Source: Chloroflexota bacterium (lineage in GTDB: Bacteria; Chloroflexota; UBA6077). Taken from it: 19,623 nt of DNA. The position numbers and the translations under genes are program-made. The stretch covers positions 1 to 19,623 of the forward strand of contig JAMCTB010000098.1 of assembly GCA_023380955.1 (NCBI GenBank). Direction: 5' to 3'. Position 1 is the stretch's first letter, and every line of letters starts with the position of its first letter. Below the pieces are notes generated by a model that did not search any database, was not told the DNA's origin, and saw only the letters and a program-made list of their open reading frames with translations. Below are positions 5,547-13,587 of this stretch, piece by piece.

Positions 5547-7804
5547 TGCCCGCTACCCGCGAGATGCTGGACGAGGTCGCGCTCACCCCCGAGGAGTACG
5601 AGCTGATTGTGGCCAAGCTCGGCCGGGAGCCGAACCACGTCGAGCTGGGCATGTTCGGCGCCATGTGGAGCGAGCATTGTGGCTACAAGAACTCCCGCCC
5701 GGTGCTGCGACTCCTCCCCACCAAGGGCCCTCGGGTGCTCCAGGGGCCTGGCGAGAACGCCGGGGCGGTGGACATCGGCGACGGGCTGGCGGTGGTGCTG
5801 AAGATCGAGTCCCACAACCACCCCAGCGCCGTGGAGCCCTACCAGGGCGCGGCCACCGGCGTCGGCGGGATCGTGCGAGACATCTTCACCATGGGAGCCC
5901 GCCCCATCGCTCTGCTGGACTCCCTCCGCTTCGGCTCCCCCGCGGAGCGGCGCAACCAGTATCTGGTCTCCGGCGTAGTGGGGGGCATCGCGGGCTACGG
6001 CAACTGCCTGGGGGTCCCCACCGTGGCCGGCGAGGTCTACTTCGAGGACAGCTACTCCGGAAATCCCCTGGTGAACGCCATGTGCGTGGGGCTGGTTCGG
6101 GCCGACCAGATCGTGCGGGCCACGGCCAGCGGCGCCGGCAATCCGGTCATCCTGGTGGGCGCGGACACGGGGCGGGACGGGATCCACGGGGCGACCTTCG
6201 CCTCGGTGGAGCTGAACGAGCGCTCCGAGGAGCGCCGTCCCGCGGTGCAGGTGGGGAACCCCTTCCTGGAGAAGCTGCTGATCGAGGCCTGCCTGGAGCT
6301 GCTGCAGACCGACTACGTGGTGGGGATGCAGGATCTGGGGGCGGCCGGGTTGACCAGCTCCGCGGTGGAGATGGCCAGCCGGGGTGGCTGCGGCATCGAC
6401 ATCGACCTGCTGAAGGTCTCCCGGCGGGAGAAGGGGATGACCCCCTACGAGCTGATGCTCTCCGAGTCCCAGGAGCGGATGCTGGTGGTGGCTCGCCGGG
6501 GCTGCGAGGGGAAGGTCCAGCGGCTGTTCGCTCGCTGGGGCCTCCACTCGGACCTGATCGGCGCGGTCACCGACGACGGCCTGGTGCGGGTGCGGGAGGG
6601 CGAGCGGGTGGTGGCGGAGATCCCCGCCCGGCTGCTGACCGACGAGACACCGGTCTACCATCGGGACGGGGTTCGCCCCGCCTGGATCGAGGAAGCCCAC
6701 CGCTTCGATCCCTCCTCCCTTCCCCTGAAGGGGGAGTACAGCCGGACCCTGCTGGATCTGCTGGCCTCGCCCAACCTGTGCAGCCGAAAGTCGGTGTTCC
6801 AGCAGTACGACCACATGGTGCAAACCAACACCATGCTGCTGCCGGGGGAAGGCGACGCGGCCGTGCTGCGGGTGAAGGGGACTCGAAAGGGGATATCCCT
6901 CACCACCGACGGCAACGGTCGCTACTGCCACCTGGAGCCCCGGTGGGGCGGGATGATCGCGGTTGCTGAAGCGGCACGGAACTTGGTCTGCACGGGAGCG
7001 GAGCCCCTGGCCGTGACCGACTGCCTCAACTACGGTAACCCGGAGAAGCCGGAGGTGTTCTACACCTTCCGGGAGAGCGTGGCCGGGATAGCCGAGGCGT
7101 GCGAGTTCCTGGGCGTCCCCGTGGTGAGCGGGAACGTGAGCCTCTACAACGAGAACAACGGGTCCGCCATCTACCCGACCCCCGTGGTGGGGATGGTGGG
7201 GCTGCTGGAGGATGTGGCGCATGCCACCGGGCTCGCCTTCCGGGAGCCCGGCGACCTGGTGGTGCTGCTGGGAAGGAATCTCGACGACCTGGGCGGCACG
7301 GAGTACCTGAAGCTGTCCACCGGCCGGGTGGCGGGTACCCCGCCGCGCATAGATCTGGGGGCAGAGGCTCGGGTTCAGCGCTGCTGCCTGGCGGCCATTC
7401 GAGCCGGCCTGGTGCGCTCGGCCCACGATTGCGCCGACGGCGGCTTGGCCGTGGCCCTGGCCGAGGGCTGCATGGCCGGTGACCTGGGGATGGAGTGCGA
7501 GGCCGAGAGCCTGGAGGCGCTGCTGAGGCGGGACGGATGCCGGCCCGACGCGCTGCTGTTTGGGGAGAGCCAGTCCCGCATAATCCTCTCGATGGCCCGG
7601 GAGAAGCTACCCGAGCTGGAGAGGCTGGCGGCCGAGAACGGGGTTCCCCTGGCGGTGTTGGGCACCGTTGCCGGACGGGGAGGCGGCGAGCCGGGGAGAC
7701 GGGGAGATGAAGCTCGTCTCCGGCTGGGGGATCTGGTGGATCTGCCCGTGTCCCAGATGCGGGAGGTCTGGAGCAATGCGCTCGACCGGATGCTGAGCGA
7801 GTAG
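5546..7804 (+). CDS. purL: Phosphoribosylformylglycinamidine synthase subunit PurL (small type)
   Basis: PurL is the ATP-dependent synthetase half of FGAM synthase and works with PurQ and PurS. The 752-aa length fits the small PurL class. Diagnostic motifs are SEHCGYKNS (42-50), the metal/ATP-binding ESHNHPS (88-94) with [11 protein letters not shown] (98-108), and later the second AIRS-like repeat with [27 protein letters not shown] and [19 protein letters not shown] 5546 overlaps the purQ stop by one base and gives the normal family N-terminus. The frame is open far upstream, but that extension is the purQ gene in another frame. Near residues 710-725 a Gly/Arg-rich stretch ([15 protein letters not shown]) is encoded by a GGGAGACGGGGAGATG-type repeat also found in purM, so the C-terminal domain has a small in-frame insertion. 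Confidence 0.96.
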   Translation: MPATREMLDEVALTPEEYELIVAKLGREPNHVELGMFGAMWSEHCGYKNSRPVLRLLPTKGPRVLQGPGENAGAVDIGDGLAVVLKIESHNHPSAVEPYQGAATGVGGIVRDIFTMGARPIALLDSLRFGSPAERRNQYLVSGVVGGIAGYGNCLGVPTVAGEVYFEDSYSGNPLVNAMCVGLVRADQIVRATASGAGNPVILVGADTGRDGIHGATFASVELNERSEERRPAVQVGNPFLEKLLIEACLELLQTDYVVGMQDLGAAGLTSSAVEMASRGGCGIDIDLLKVSRREKGMTPYELMLSESQERMLVVARRGCEGKVQRLFARWGLHSDLIGAVTDDGLVRVREGERVVAEIPARLLTDETPVYHRDGVRPAWIEEAHRFDPSSLPLKGEYSRTLLDLLASPNLCSRKSVFQQYDHMVQTNTMLLPGEGDAAVLRVKGTRKGISLTTDGNGRYCHLEPRWGGMIAVAEAARNLVCTGAEPLAVTDCLNYGNPEKPEVFYTFRESVAGIAEACEFLGVPVVSGNVSLYNENNGSAIYPTPVVGMVGLLEDVAHATGLAFREPGDLVVLLGRNLDDLGGTEYLKLSTGRVAGTPPRIDLGAEARVQRCCLAAIRAGLVRSAHDCADGGLAVALAEGCMAGDLGMECEAESLEALLRRDGCRPDALLFGESQSRIILSMAREKLPELERLAAENGVPLAVLGTVAGRGGGEPGRRGDEARLRLGDLVDLPVSQMREVWSNALDRMLSE
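7694..7709. repeat. GGGAGACGGGGAGATG repeat inside the purL 3' end
   Basis: This 16-nt sequence is identical to 10099-10114 inside the purM insertion. It is part of a purine-rich, GGGGAGAC-like stretch (about 7674-7710) that encodes the Gly/Arg-rich loop of PurL. Confidence 0.65.
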
Positions 7805-7810
7805 TCCTGT

Positions 7811-7865
7811 TCGCGTTCTGAGGGGAGAGCCCAGAGGGATGAACGCGAGCGAGCGCAGCGTTCAT
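7811..7865 (+). promoter_or_regulatory. Alternative hairpins between purL and purF
   Basis: ATGAACGC (7839-7846) pairs perfectly with GCGTTCAT (7858-7865). The same GAACGCGA (7841-7848) can instead pair with TCGCGTTC (7811-7818). The two 8-bp stems are mutually exclusive. The rest of the 136-bp spacer holds no gene. This may be a processing or attenuation site or a small dispersed repeat. Confidence 0.4.
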
Positions 7866-7940
7866 GCCCCTTTGGCGGGGCTTGCTGACAGCTGTTGTGG
7901 CGTCAAGGGCGACGTGCCGGACAGCGGTTGGGGGTAAGGG

Positions 7941-9335
7941 ATGGCTGAACTGCACGAAGCCTGTGGTGTGTTTGGGATTTACGCGCCGGGCATAGACGTA
8001 GCCCGCATCACCTTCTTCGGCCTCTACGCTCTGCAACACCGAGGACAGGAAAGCGCGGGCATAACCACAGGAGACGGCAGAGAGCTTCGCACCTTCAAGT
8101 CCATGGGGCTGGTGGTGCAGGTTTTCAACGAGGAGGAGCTGAGCTTCCTCGAAGGGCACGTGGCTATCGGCCACACCCGGTACTCCACCACCGGCTCCAG
8201 CAAGGTGTGCAACGCCCAGCCGATCGTGGTGGATTCGGACCTGGGCCAGCTGGCCCTGGGCCACAACGGCAACCTGGTGAACACGGTCTCCCTCACCGAG
8301 CAGCTGCAGGAAAGCGGCGAGCGGCTCGAGACCTCCACCGATTCCGAGGTGATAGCCAGGGCAATCGCCTCCGCGCCGGGCCTGGACTGGGAATCCCGGA
8401 TCCTGCACAGCCTTCATCGCTTCCAGGGGGCGTACAGCCTGGTGATGGCCACGGCCAACACCCTCTATGCCGCCAGGGATCCCATGGGGGTGCGCCCTCT
8501 CTGCGTGGGCAGGCTAAACGGCGGCTGGGTGGTGGCTTCCGAGACCTGTGCCCTGGATACCGTGGGGGCCACCTTCATCCGGGAGCTGGAGCCGGGCGAG
8601 CTGCTGGTGATCGACGGCGAAGGGGTGCGCGGCCTTCGGGCGGTGGAGAGCCGCCAGCGGGCGCTCTGCATCTTCGAGTTCATCTACTTCGCCCGCCCGG
8701 ACAGCAGCATCTACGGCCAGCTGGTCTACCTGGCCCGCCAGGATATGGGGCGCCACCTGGCTCGGGAGTACCCGGTGGACGCCGATCTGGTGATCCCGGT
8801 CCCCGACTCGGCCATTCCGGCCGCCACGGGCTACGCCCAGGAGTCGGGGATCCCATTCGGCGAGGGGCTGATCAAGAACCGCTACATCGGCCGCACATTC
8901 ATCCAGCCGGACCAGCGGCTGAGGCAGGTGGGCGTTCGATTGAAGTTCAACCCCCTGCCGCCGGTGCTGGCGGGCAAGCGGGTGGTGGTGGTGGACGACA
9001 GTATCGTGCGGGGAACCACGACGCCGCCGGTGGTGAGCCTGCTGCGCAGAGCCGGGGCCCGAGAGGTCCACATGCGGATCTGTGCCCCGCCCATGCGCTT
9101 CCCCTGCTATCTCGGGGTGGACACGGCGCGGGAAGCGGAGCGGATAGCGGCCAACATGAGCGTCGAGGAGATCCGACGGCACATCGGGGCCGACTCCCTG
9201 GGCTACCTGAGCCTGGAGGGGTTGCTCGCCTCGGTGGGCCAGCAGCAGGGCCATTTCTGCCGGGCCTGCTTCACCGGTAGCTATCCTGTGCCCATCCAGT
9301 TGGAGATGGACAAGCTTGTGCTGGAGGCCTCGTGA
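7941..9335 (+). CDS. purF: Amidophosphoribosyltransferase PurF ([4Fe-4S] type)
   Basis: PurF converts PRPP and glutamine to phosphoribosylamine, the first committed purine step. The 464-aa protein starts MAELHEACGVFGIY: a seven-residue propeptide whose removal would expose Cys8 as the N-terminal glutaminase nucleophile. The Ntn glutaminase domain (8-about 240) has LQHRGQESAG and GHTRYSTTG. The phosphoribosyltransferase domain carries the PRPP loop VVVVDDSIVRGTTT with Asp352/Asp353. Four cysteines, Cys243, Cys389, Cys440 and Cys443, match the iron-sulfur ligand pattern of the Bacillus-type enzyme, which is oxygen-sensitive and propeptide-processed. ATG 7941 follows GGGGG at 7930-7934. The last base pairs overlap the purM start (GTGA), and GGAGG near its end serves as the purM ribosome binding site. 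Confidence 0.97.
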   Translation: MAELHEACGVFGIYAPGIDVARITFFGLYALQHRGQESAGITTGDGRELRTFKSMGLVVQVFNEEELSFLEGHVAIGHTRYSTTGSSKVCNAQPIVVDSDLGQLALGHNGNLVNTVSLTEQLQESGERLETSTDSEVIARAIASAPGLDWESRILHSLHRFQGAYSLVMATANTLYAARDPMGVRPLCVGRLNGGWVVASETCALDTVGATFIRELEPGELLVIDGEGVRGLRAVESRQRALCIFEFIYFARPDSSIYGQLVYLARQDMGRHLAREYPVDADLVIPVPDSAIPAATGYAQESGIPFGEGLIKNRYIGRTFIQPDQRLRQVGVRLKFNPLPPVLAGKRVVVVDDSIVRGTTTPPVVSLLRRAGAREVHMRICAPPMRFPCYLGVDTAREAERIAANMSVEEIRRHIGADSLGYLSLEGLLASVGQQQGHFCRACFTGSYPVPIQLEMDKLVLEAS

Positions 9336-10558
9336 GCCAGGAGCCATCGGGAGCACATCGAATCAGCCCTCACCCCGACCCTCTCCCAGAGGGAGAGGGG
9401 GCATACAAGGCTGCCGGCGTGGACATCGACGCCGGCAACCGGGCCGTGGACCTGATCAAAGAGAAGGTGCGCTCCACCTTCGGCCCCCAGGTGCTCACCG
9501 GCATCGGCGGCTTCGGATCTCTCTTCGCTTTCGGTGGTTACCGCGAGCCGGTGCTGGTGGCCAGCGCCGATGGGGTGGGGACGAAGCTGAAGATCGCCAT
9601 TGCCATGAACCGGCACGACACCGTCGGGATCGACCTGGTGAACCACTGCGTCAACGACATCCTGACCACCGGCGCCACCCCCCTCTTCTTCCTGGATTAC
9701 GTGGCCATGGGGAAGCTGCACCCCGACAGGATAGCCGCCCTGGTGAGCGGCCTGGCCGAGGCCTGCCGAGCCAACGGCTGTGCCCTGGTCGGCGGGGAGA
9801 CGGCGGAGATGCCCGGCATATACTCGGGGGACGATTACGATCTGGCCGGCTTCATCGTCGGGGCGGTGGAGCGGGACCGTGTGGTCGACGGGAGCCGCAT
9901 AGAGGCGGGGGATCTGATCTGGGGGCTACCCTCCAGCGGATTGCACACCAACGGCTACTCCCTGGTGAGGAAGCTGCTGCAGGGGGAGCCGCTGGACCGC
10001 TTCTGGCCGGAGCTGGGGAGGACCCTGGGGGACGAGCTGCTGGAGCCCCACCGGTGCTACCTGGAGTCGATCAAGCGGCTGCTCGCGCCCCCTCCCGCGG
10101 GAGACGGGGAGATGGGGAGACAGGGAGACGGGGAGAGAGGGACAGAACCCCTCCCCCTGCCCCTCCCCGCTGCGGGGAGGGGAGAGGGGTGGGGTGCCGG
10201 ACCCGGCGCTCAGCACCCGGCACCCAGCACTCAGCACTCGGCCGTAGACGTGAAAGGGATGGCCCACATCACCGGAGGGGGGATCCCGGGCAACGTGGCC
10301 CGCATCGTCCCCACCGGAATGAAGGCGCTCTTCCACTGGGGGCGATGGCCCGTGCCCGCCGTCTTCCGGGCGATCCAGGAGCGGGGCAAGATCGCCCAGG
10401 AGGAGATGCTGAGGGTGTTCAACCTGGGGCTGGGCTACGTGGTGATCTGCCCATCCGGCGATAGGGAGAGGCTGCAAAGCCTGGTGCCGGAGGCGATGCT
10501 GGTGGGGGAGATCGTGGCCACCGAGGGAGGCGAGCGGGTGGAGGTGGTGAGTGGCTAG
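9332..10558 (+). CDS. purM: Phosphoribosylformylglycinamidine cyclo-ligase PurM with repeat-derived insertions
   Basis: PurM (AIR synthetase) closes the imidazole ring of FGAM using ATP. Family motifs are present: YKAAGVDIDAGN, ADGVGTKLKIA, NDILTTGATPLFFLDY, GGETAEMPG, GLHTNGYSL, HITGGGIPGN and the C-terminal FNLGLGYV. GTG 9332 overlaps the purF stop and has GGAGG 4 nt upstream. The protein is 408 aa, whereas PurM is normally about 345. Two stretches explain the excess. Residues about 11-23 ([13 protein letters not shown]) come from a 40-bp dispersed hairpin repeat. Residues about 253-305 come from 159 bp of mixed repeats placed exactly between the helix ending ESIKRLLA and the strand VKGMAHITGGG. 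Both keep frame and leave all active-site motifs intact, so the enzyme is probably functional with a floppy surface loop. Confidence 0.95.
   Translation: MSQEPSGAHRISPHPDPLPEGEGAYKAAGVDIDAGNRAVDLIKEKVRSTFGPQVLTGIGGFGSLFAFGGYREPVLVASADGVGTKLKIAIAMNRHDTVGIDLVNHCVNDILTTGATPLFFLDYVAMGKLHPDRIAALVSGLAEACRANGCALVGGETAEMPGIYSGDDYDLAGFIVGAVERDRVVDGSRIEAGDLIWGLPSSGLHTNGYSLVRKLLQGEPLDRFWPELGRTLGDELLEPHRCYLESIKRLLAPPPAGDGEMGRQGDGERGTEPLPLPLPAAGRGEGWGAGPGAQHPAPSTQHSAVDVKGMAHITGGGIPGNVARIVPTGMKALFHWGRWPVPAVFRAIQERGKIAQEEMLRVFNLGLGYVVICPSGDRERLQSLVPEAMLVGEIVATEGGERVEVVSG
9362..9401. repeat. 40-bp hairpin repeat encoding the PurM N-terminus
   Basis: This is identical over 40 bp to 5447-5486 in purQ, with the stem CCCTCTCCC/GGGAGAGGG and an AGA loop. 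It is read here in a different frame ([12 protein letters not shown]) from that in purQ ([11 protein letters not shown]). It occupies the position of the variable N-terminal residues before YKAAGVDIDAG. Confidence 0.92.
10088..10246. repeat. 159-bp mosaic of repeats inside purM
   Basis: Three parts follow one another: a GGGGAGAC-type purine microsatellite (about 10097-10139), a GC hairpin CCCCTCCCCGC-TGC-GGGGAGGGG type (about 10147-10196), and five degenerate heptamers GCGCTCA, GCACCCG, GCACCCA, GCACTCA, GCACTCG (10206-10240). The heptamer part resembles that in purQ. The total is divisible by three and has no stop codon in the purM frame. Confidence 0.85.
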
Positions 10559-10577
10559 CAGCTGTCACGGCTCACTA

Positions 10578-10643
10578 CCAAGTCACCAGGACGCGAAGAG
10601 TCACAGAGGAGAACTCGGTGTCTTCGAGTCTTAGTGGTTTTGG
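10578..10643. repeat. Imperfect inverted repeat spanning the purM-purN gap and purN start
   Basis: The left arm from CCAAGTCACCAGGACGCGAA (10578 on) and the right arm ending in GTCTTAGTGGTTTTGG (to 10643) are imperfect reverse complements with shared CCAA, GAC, CGAAGA and GAG blocks. The element's right half encodes the first dozen residues of PurN and supplies its start region. The style (ACCAAG...CGAAG...CTTCG...CTTAGTGG) resembles a dispersed repeat type found near genes in several phyla. Confidence 0.6.
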
Positions 10644-11289
10644 CAACAGCTCGAAACCTCTTCGACTCGGGATCCTGATCTCGGGCCGGGGCAGCAACAT
10701 GCAGGCCATCGTGGCCAACGTCGAGGCGGGGCGGCTGGCGGCGGAGGTTGCCCTCGTCCTGTGCAACCATTCCGACGCCCGGGGCCTGGTCTGGGCACGG
10801 GACAGGGGACTGCCCACGGCGGTGCTCGAGAGGCGGGACTACTCGACCAGGGATGCCCACGAAGCCGCCATCGCTCGAAGGCTGGCGGAGGCGGGCACCG
10901 ATCTGGTGGTGATGGCGGGCTACGATCGGATCATCGGACAGCCGATCTTCGACTCCTTTCGCGGCCGGATCGTGAACATCCACCCCTCGCTGCTGCCCGC
11001 TTTCGCGGGGACCCTGCACGCCCAGGCGGAAGCCCTGGAGCACGGCGTCAAGCTTTCGGGCTGCACCGTCCACTTCGTCACCGAGGGCGCCGTGGATGCG
11101 GGTCCCATCATCCTGCAGGCGGCCGTGCCGGTGTTGGAGGACGACACCGTGGAGCGGCTGGCGGCGCGCATCTTGGAGCAGGAGCACAGCCACTATTCGC
11201 GGGCCATTCGACTTTTCGCCGAGGGCAAACTCAGAGTGGAGGGTCGCCGGGTGAGAATCGCAGAGGATCCCGACATTGTTGCAGGGTAG
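10618..11289 (+). CDS. purN: Phosphoribosylglycinamide formyltransferase PurN
   Basis: PurN transfers a formyl group from 10-formyltetrahydrofolate to GAR. The 223-aa protein has the phosphate-binding GRGSN (23-27) and the catalytic trio Asn120 and His122 in NIHPSLLPAF and Asp160 in TEGAVDAGP, spaced as in E. coli PurN. GTG 10618 has AGAGGAGAA about 6 nt upstream. The N-terminus is about 14-16 residues longer than usual: residues 1-12 (SSSLSGFGNSS) are low-complexity and encoded by the right arm of an inverted repeat, and the normal fold begins at LRLGILISGRGSN. The 3' end overlaps the next gene by 14 nt. The 59-bp gap after purM is also repeat material, so transcription from the operon promoter probably continues through. 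Confidence 0.95.
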   Translation: MSSSLSGFGNSSKPLRLGILISGRGSNMQAIVANVEAGRLAAEVALVLCNHSDARGLVWARDRGLPTAVLERRDYSTRDAHEAAIARRLAEAGTDLVVMAGYDRIIGQPIFDSFRGRIVNIHPSLLPAFAGTLHAQAEALEHGVKLSGCTVHFVTEGAVDAGPIILQAAVPVLEDDTVERLAARILEQEHSHYSRAIRLFAEGKLRVEGRRVRIAEDPDIVAG

Positions 11290-11827
11290 CCTTCCCGAGT
11301 TCACGATCGTCGACCTTCTTCATCTTCTCGCCTCATCCGCCAAGACGGGAGTGATTCGCTTCTCTCGTGGGAGGGGAGGGATCACGCAGGCCGGCGCTCT
11401 CTACTTTCGGGACGGCCGGCCGGTGTCAGCCGAGACGGACGGGCGGGAGGGCAGGGACGCCCTGGACTTGCTCTGCTCCTGGAATGCCGGCAGCTTCGCC
11501 TACCACGACGGCGCCACCACGCCGAGGGAGAGTCTGGAGGAGCCGGCGACCCTGCTGCTGGAAAAGGCGGCAGCGGTCCAGGAGGAGTGGCTGGGGATCT
11601 GGAACGTGCTCCACGATGCCTCCGCGGTCGTCCGGCTGGTGACCGATCTGCCAACAGGGGTGGAGAAGGTGCAGATCGGTCGGGGCGAGTGGAAGCTGGT
11701 GGCCGGCCTGAGCGGCCCTCAGGTTCTTTCCGTGCTGGCTCAACGGGCGGGCGGTGGGCTGGCTGCCTATCGGACGCTGCGCAAGCTGGCGGAGGACGGA
11801 CTGCTGAGAGTCGAGGTGAGGGAGTAG
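11276..11827 (+). CDS. DUF4388 (PATAN) protein within the purine operon
   Basis: This is a 183-aa cytoplasmic protein. Residues 1-95 match the DUF4388/PATAN pattern: LQGSLPEFTIVDLLHLLASSAKTGVIRF, then GALYFRDGRPVSAET, then ALDLLCSWNAGSFAYHDG. The C-terminal about 55 residues (EWKLVAGLSGPQVLSVLAQR, RTLRKLAEDGLLRVEV) look like a small winged-helix domain. The family is linked to signalling and regulation, but its biochemical role is not established. TTG 11276 (or TTG 11279) is the start; AGAGGA at 11261-11266 lies about 9 nt upstream. The gene overlaps purN by 14 nt and ends 9 bp before purH, so it is co-transcribed and probably translationally coupled with two purine enzymes. A regulatory or scaffolding role in the pathway is an inference from position only. 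Confidence 0.85.
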   Translation: MLQGSLPEFTIVDLLHLLASSAKTGVIRFSRGRGGITQAGALYFRDGRPVSAETDGREGRDALDLLCSWNAGSFAYHDGATTPRESLEEPATLLLEKAAAVQEEWLGIWNVLHDASAVVRLVTDLPTGVEKVQIGRGEWKLVAGLSGPQVLSVLAQRAGGGLAAYRTLRKLAEDGLLRVEVRE

Positions 11828-11836
11828 GAGGAACCG

Positions 11837-13387
11837 GTGAGAGCAATCATCAGTGTGTACGATAAATCGGGTGTCGTGGATTTCGCCCGAGGTCTGAGCG
11901 ATCTGGGGATAGAGATCCTTTCGACCGGCGGCACCCAGACCGCTCTCGCCGATGCCGGTATCCCCGTCACGGGGGTGAGCGAAGTGACGGGTTCCCCGGA
12001 GATCCTGGGGGGTCGCGTGAAGACGCTCCACCCGGCGATCCACGGTGGGATCCTGGCACGCCGGAGCGACCCCCGGCACATGGAGGAGCTGAAGAGGCAC
12101 CAGATTCGGCCCGTCGATCTGGTGGTGGTCAACCTCTACCCCTTCGCCGAGACGGCCCGCCGCAGCTCCGACCTGGGCGAGGTCCTGGAGATGATCGACG
12201 TTGGTGGGCCCACGATGCTGAGGGCGGCGGCCAAGAACTACCAGGATGTGGTGGTGGTAGTCGATCCCGCCGATTACCCTGCGGTGCTGACCGAGCTCAG
12301 GAGCGAGGCCGGGGTGTTCGAGGCCACCAGGCGGAGGTTGGCGGTGAAGGCTTTCGAGCACACCGCCTTCTACGACGCTCAGATCGCCAACTACCTGAGG
12401 CCCGAGACGGTGCTCTTCCCCGACGAGTTGACCGTACCCCTCCAACGGGTGCAGGAGCTTCGCTACGGGGAGAACCCGCACCAGGCGGCGGCCTTCTACG
12501 TCGATGCCACCAGCCGGGTCCTCCCATCGGGGGTAGCCACGGCCAAACAGCTGCACGGCAAGCAGCTCTCCTTCAACAACAGCTACGACCTGGACGCGGC
12601 CTGGTCCATCGTCACCGACTTCACCGCTCCCGCGGTGACCATCGTCAAGCACGGCAACCCCTGCGGGCTGGCCTGCGCCGAGAGCGTCACCGAGGCCTTC
12701 CGGCGGGCCCTGGCCACCGATCCCAAGTCGGCCTTCGGCGGCGCCGTGGGGGTTAACCGCATCGTCGACGAGACCACCGCCCGCGAGATCTGCCAGGTCT
12801 TCTTCGAGGACCTGATCGCGCCGGGTTTCACCAATGGGGCGCTGGAAGTCCTTCGAGCCAGGCGGGATCTGCGGATCATGGCCGTGGAGGAGGACTGGGA
12901 GGCCAGGCGGCAGGAGGTCGCCGGAGTGCCGGCGCTGGACTTCAAGCGGATCCTGGGCGGCTTCCTGGTCCAGGAGCGGGATCGCAACGGTGAGGACTCC
13001 TTCCCTCGGGACGTGGTTACCCGGCGGGAGCCTACCCTGGAGGAGCTGACCGATCTGCTGTTCGCCTGGCACGCCGTCAAGCACGTCCGCTCCAACGGTA
13101 TCATCCTGGCCAGGAAGCTTTCGGTGGCGGGGGTCGGCGCCGGCCAGATGAGCCGGGTGGACGCGGTGGAGCTGGCCATCAAGAAGGCTGGGGATCGGGC
13201 CAAGGGGAGCGTGATGGCCTCCGACGCCTACTTCCCCTTCCCGGACGGCATCGAGGTGGCGGCCGATGCGGGCGTCACGGCGGTGATCCAGCCGGGCGGC
13301 TCGGTCCGAGATCAGGACGTGATCCGCGCCGCCAACGCCGCCCAGATGGCGATGATATTCACCTACCGCAGGCACTTCAAGCACTGA
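11837..13387 (+). CDS. purH: Bifunctional AICAR formyltransferase / IMP cyclohydrolase PurH
   Basis: PurH carries out the last two steps to IMP. The 516-aa protein has the N-terminal MGS-like IMP cyclohydrolase domain (1-about 195) with STGGT, GRVKTLHPAIHGG (KTLHP at 62-66) and NLYPF. The AICAR transformylase domain follows, with RYGENPHQ (209-216), the catalytic Lys271-His272 in KHGNPCG, GVGAGQMSRVD, SDAYFPFPD and the conserved RHFKH end. GTG 11837 is preceded by AGGAGGAA, which overlaps the stop of the DUF4388 gene, and yields the expected RAIISVYDKSG start. Length is normal and, unlike purQ, purL, purM and purN, no repeat-derived segment is evident. A GC hairpin follows, so this is the last gene of the operon. 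Confidence 0.97.
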   Translation: MRAIISVYDKSGVVDFARGLSDLGIEILSTGGTQTALADAGIPVTGVSEVTGSPEILGGRVKTLHPAIHGGILARRSDPRHMEELKRHQIRPVDLVVVNLYPFAETARRSSDLGEVLEMIDVGGPTMLRAAAKNYQDVVVVVDPADYPAVLTELRSEAGVFEATRRRLAVKAFEHTAFYDAQIANYLRPETVLFPDELTVPLQRVQELRYGENPHQAAAFYVDATSRVLPSGVATAKQLHGKQLSFNNSYDLDAAWSIVTDFTAPAVTIVKHGNPCGLACAESVTEAFRRALATDPKSAFGGAVGVNRIVDETTAREICQVFFEDLIAPGFTNGALEVLRARRDLRIMAVEEDWEARRQEVAGVPALDFKRILGGFLVQERDRNGEDSFPRDVVTRREPTLEELTDLLFAWHAVKHVRSNGIILARKLSVAGVGAGQMSRVDAVELAIKKAGDRAKGSVMASDAYFPFPDGIEVAADAGVTAVIQPGGSVRDQDVIRAANAAQMAMIFTYRRHFKH

Positions 13388-13401
13388 CACCCTGTCCTCA
13401 C

Positions 13402-13425
13402 GGGGCCGGCAGAGACGCCGGCCCC
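13402..13425 (+). terminator. GC-rich hairpin ending the purine operon
   Basis: GGGGCCGGC (13402-13410), loop AGAGAC, GCCGGCCCC (13417-13425): a perfect 9-bp stem 15 nt after the purH stop. There is no U tract, so it may be a GC-type terminator or an RNA-stability hairpin. Confidence 0.6.
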
Positions 13426-13587
13426 CATGACGCACCGCTCCCCCATCGTTCAGTTCTTGAGGGCCAGTCATGCTCCTGTGGCTCGTGATCGGGCGGCATC
13501 CCGAGGCCTCTAGCCATCCGAGTAAGTCGCATCTCAAAGACTCTCTGACACCCACTTTGTGCCATTCGATGAGAATACTTATGGGCT

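Noticed and set aside
5513..7426. 637-codon open frame on the minus strand
   Set aside because: It is antisense to purL, His/Gln/Val-rich in the manner of GC-rich shadow frames, with no recognisable domain.
11426..13555. 709-codon open frame on the minus strand
   Set aside because: It is a shadow of purH and the DUF4388 gene; composition reflects codon bias of the plus strand and no motif is present.
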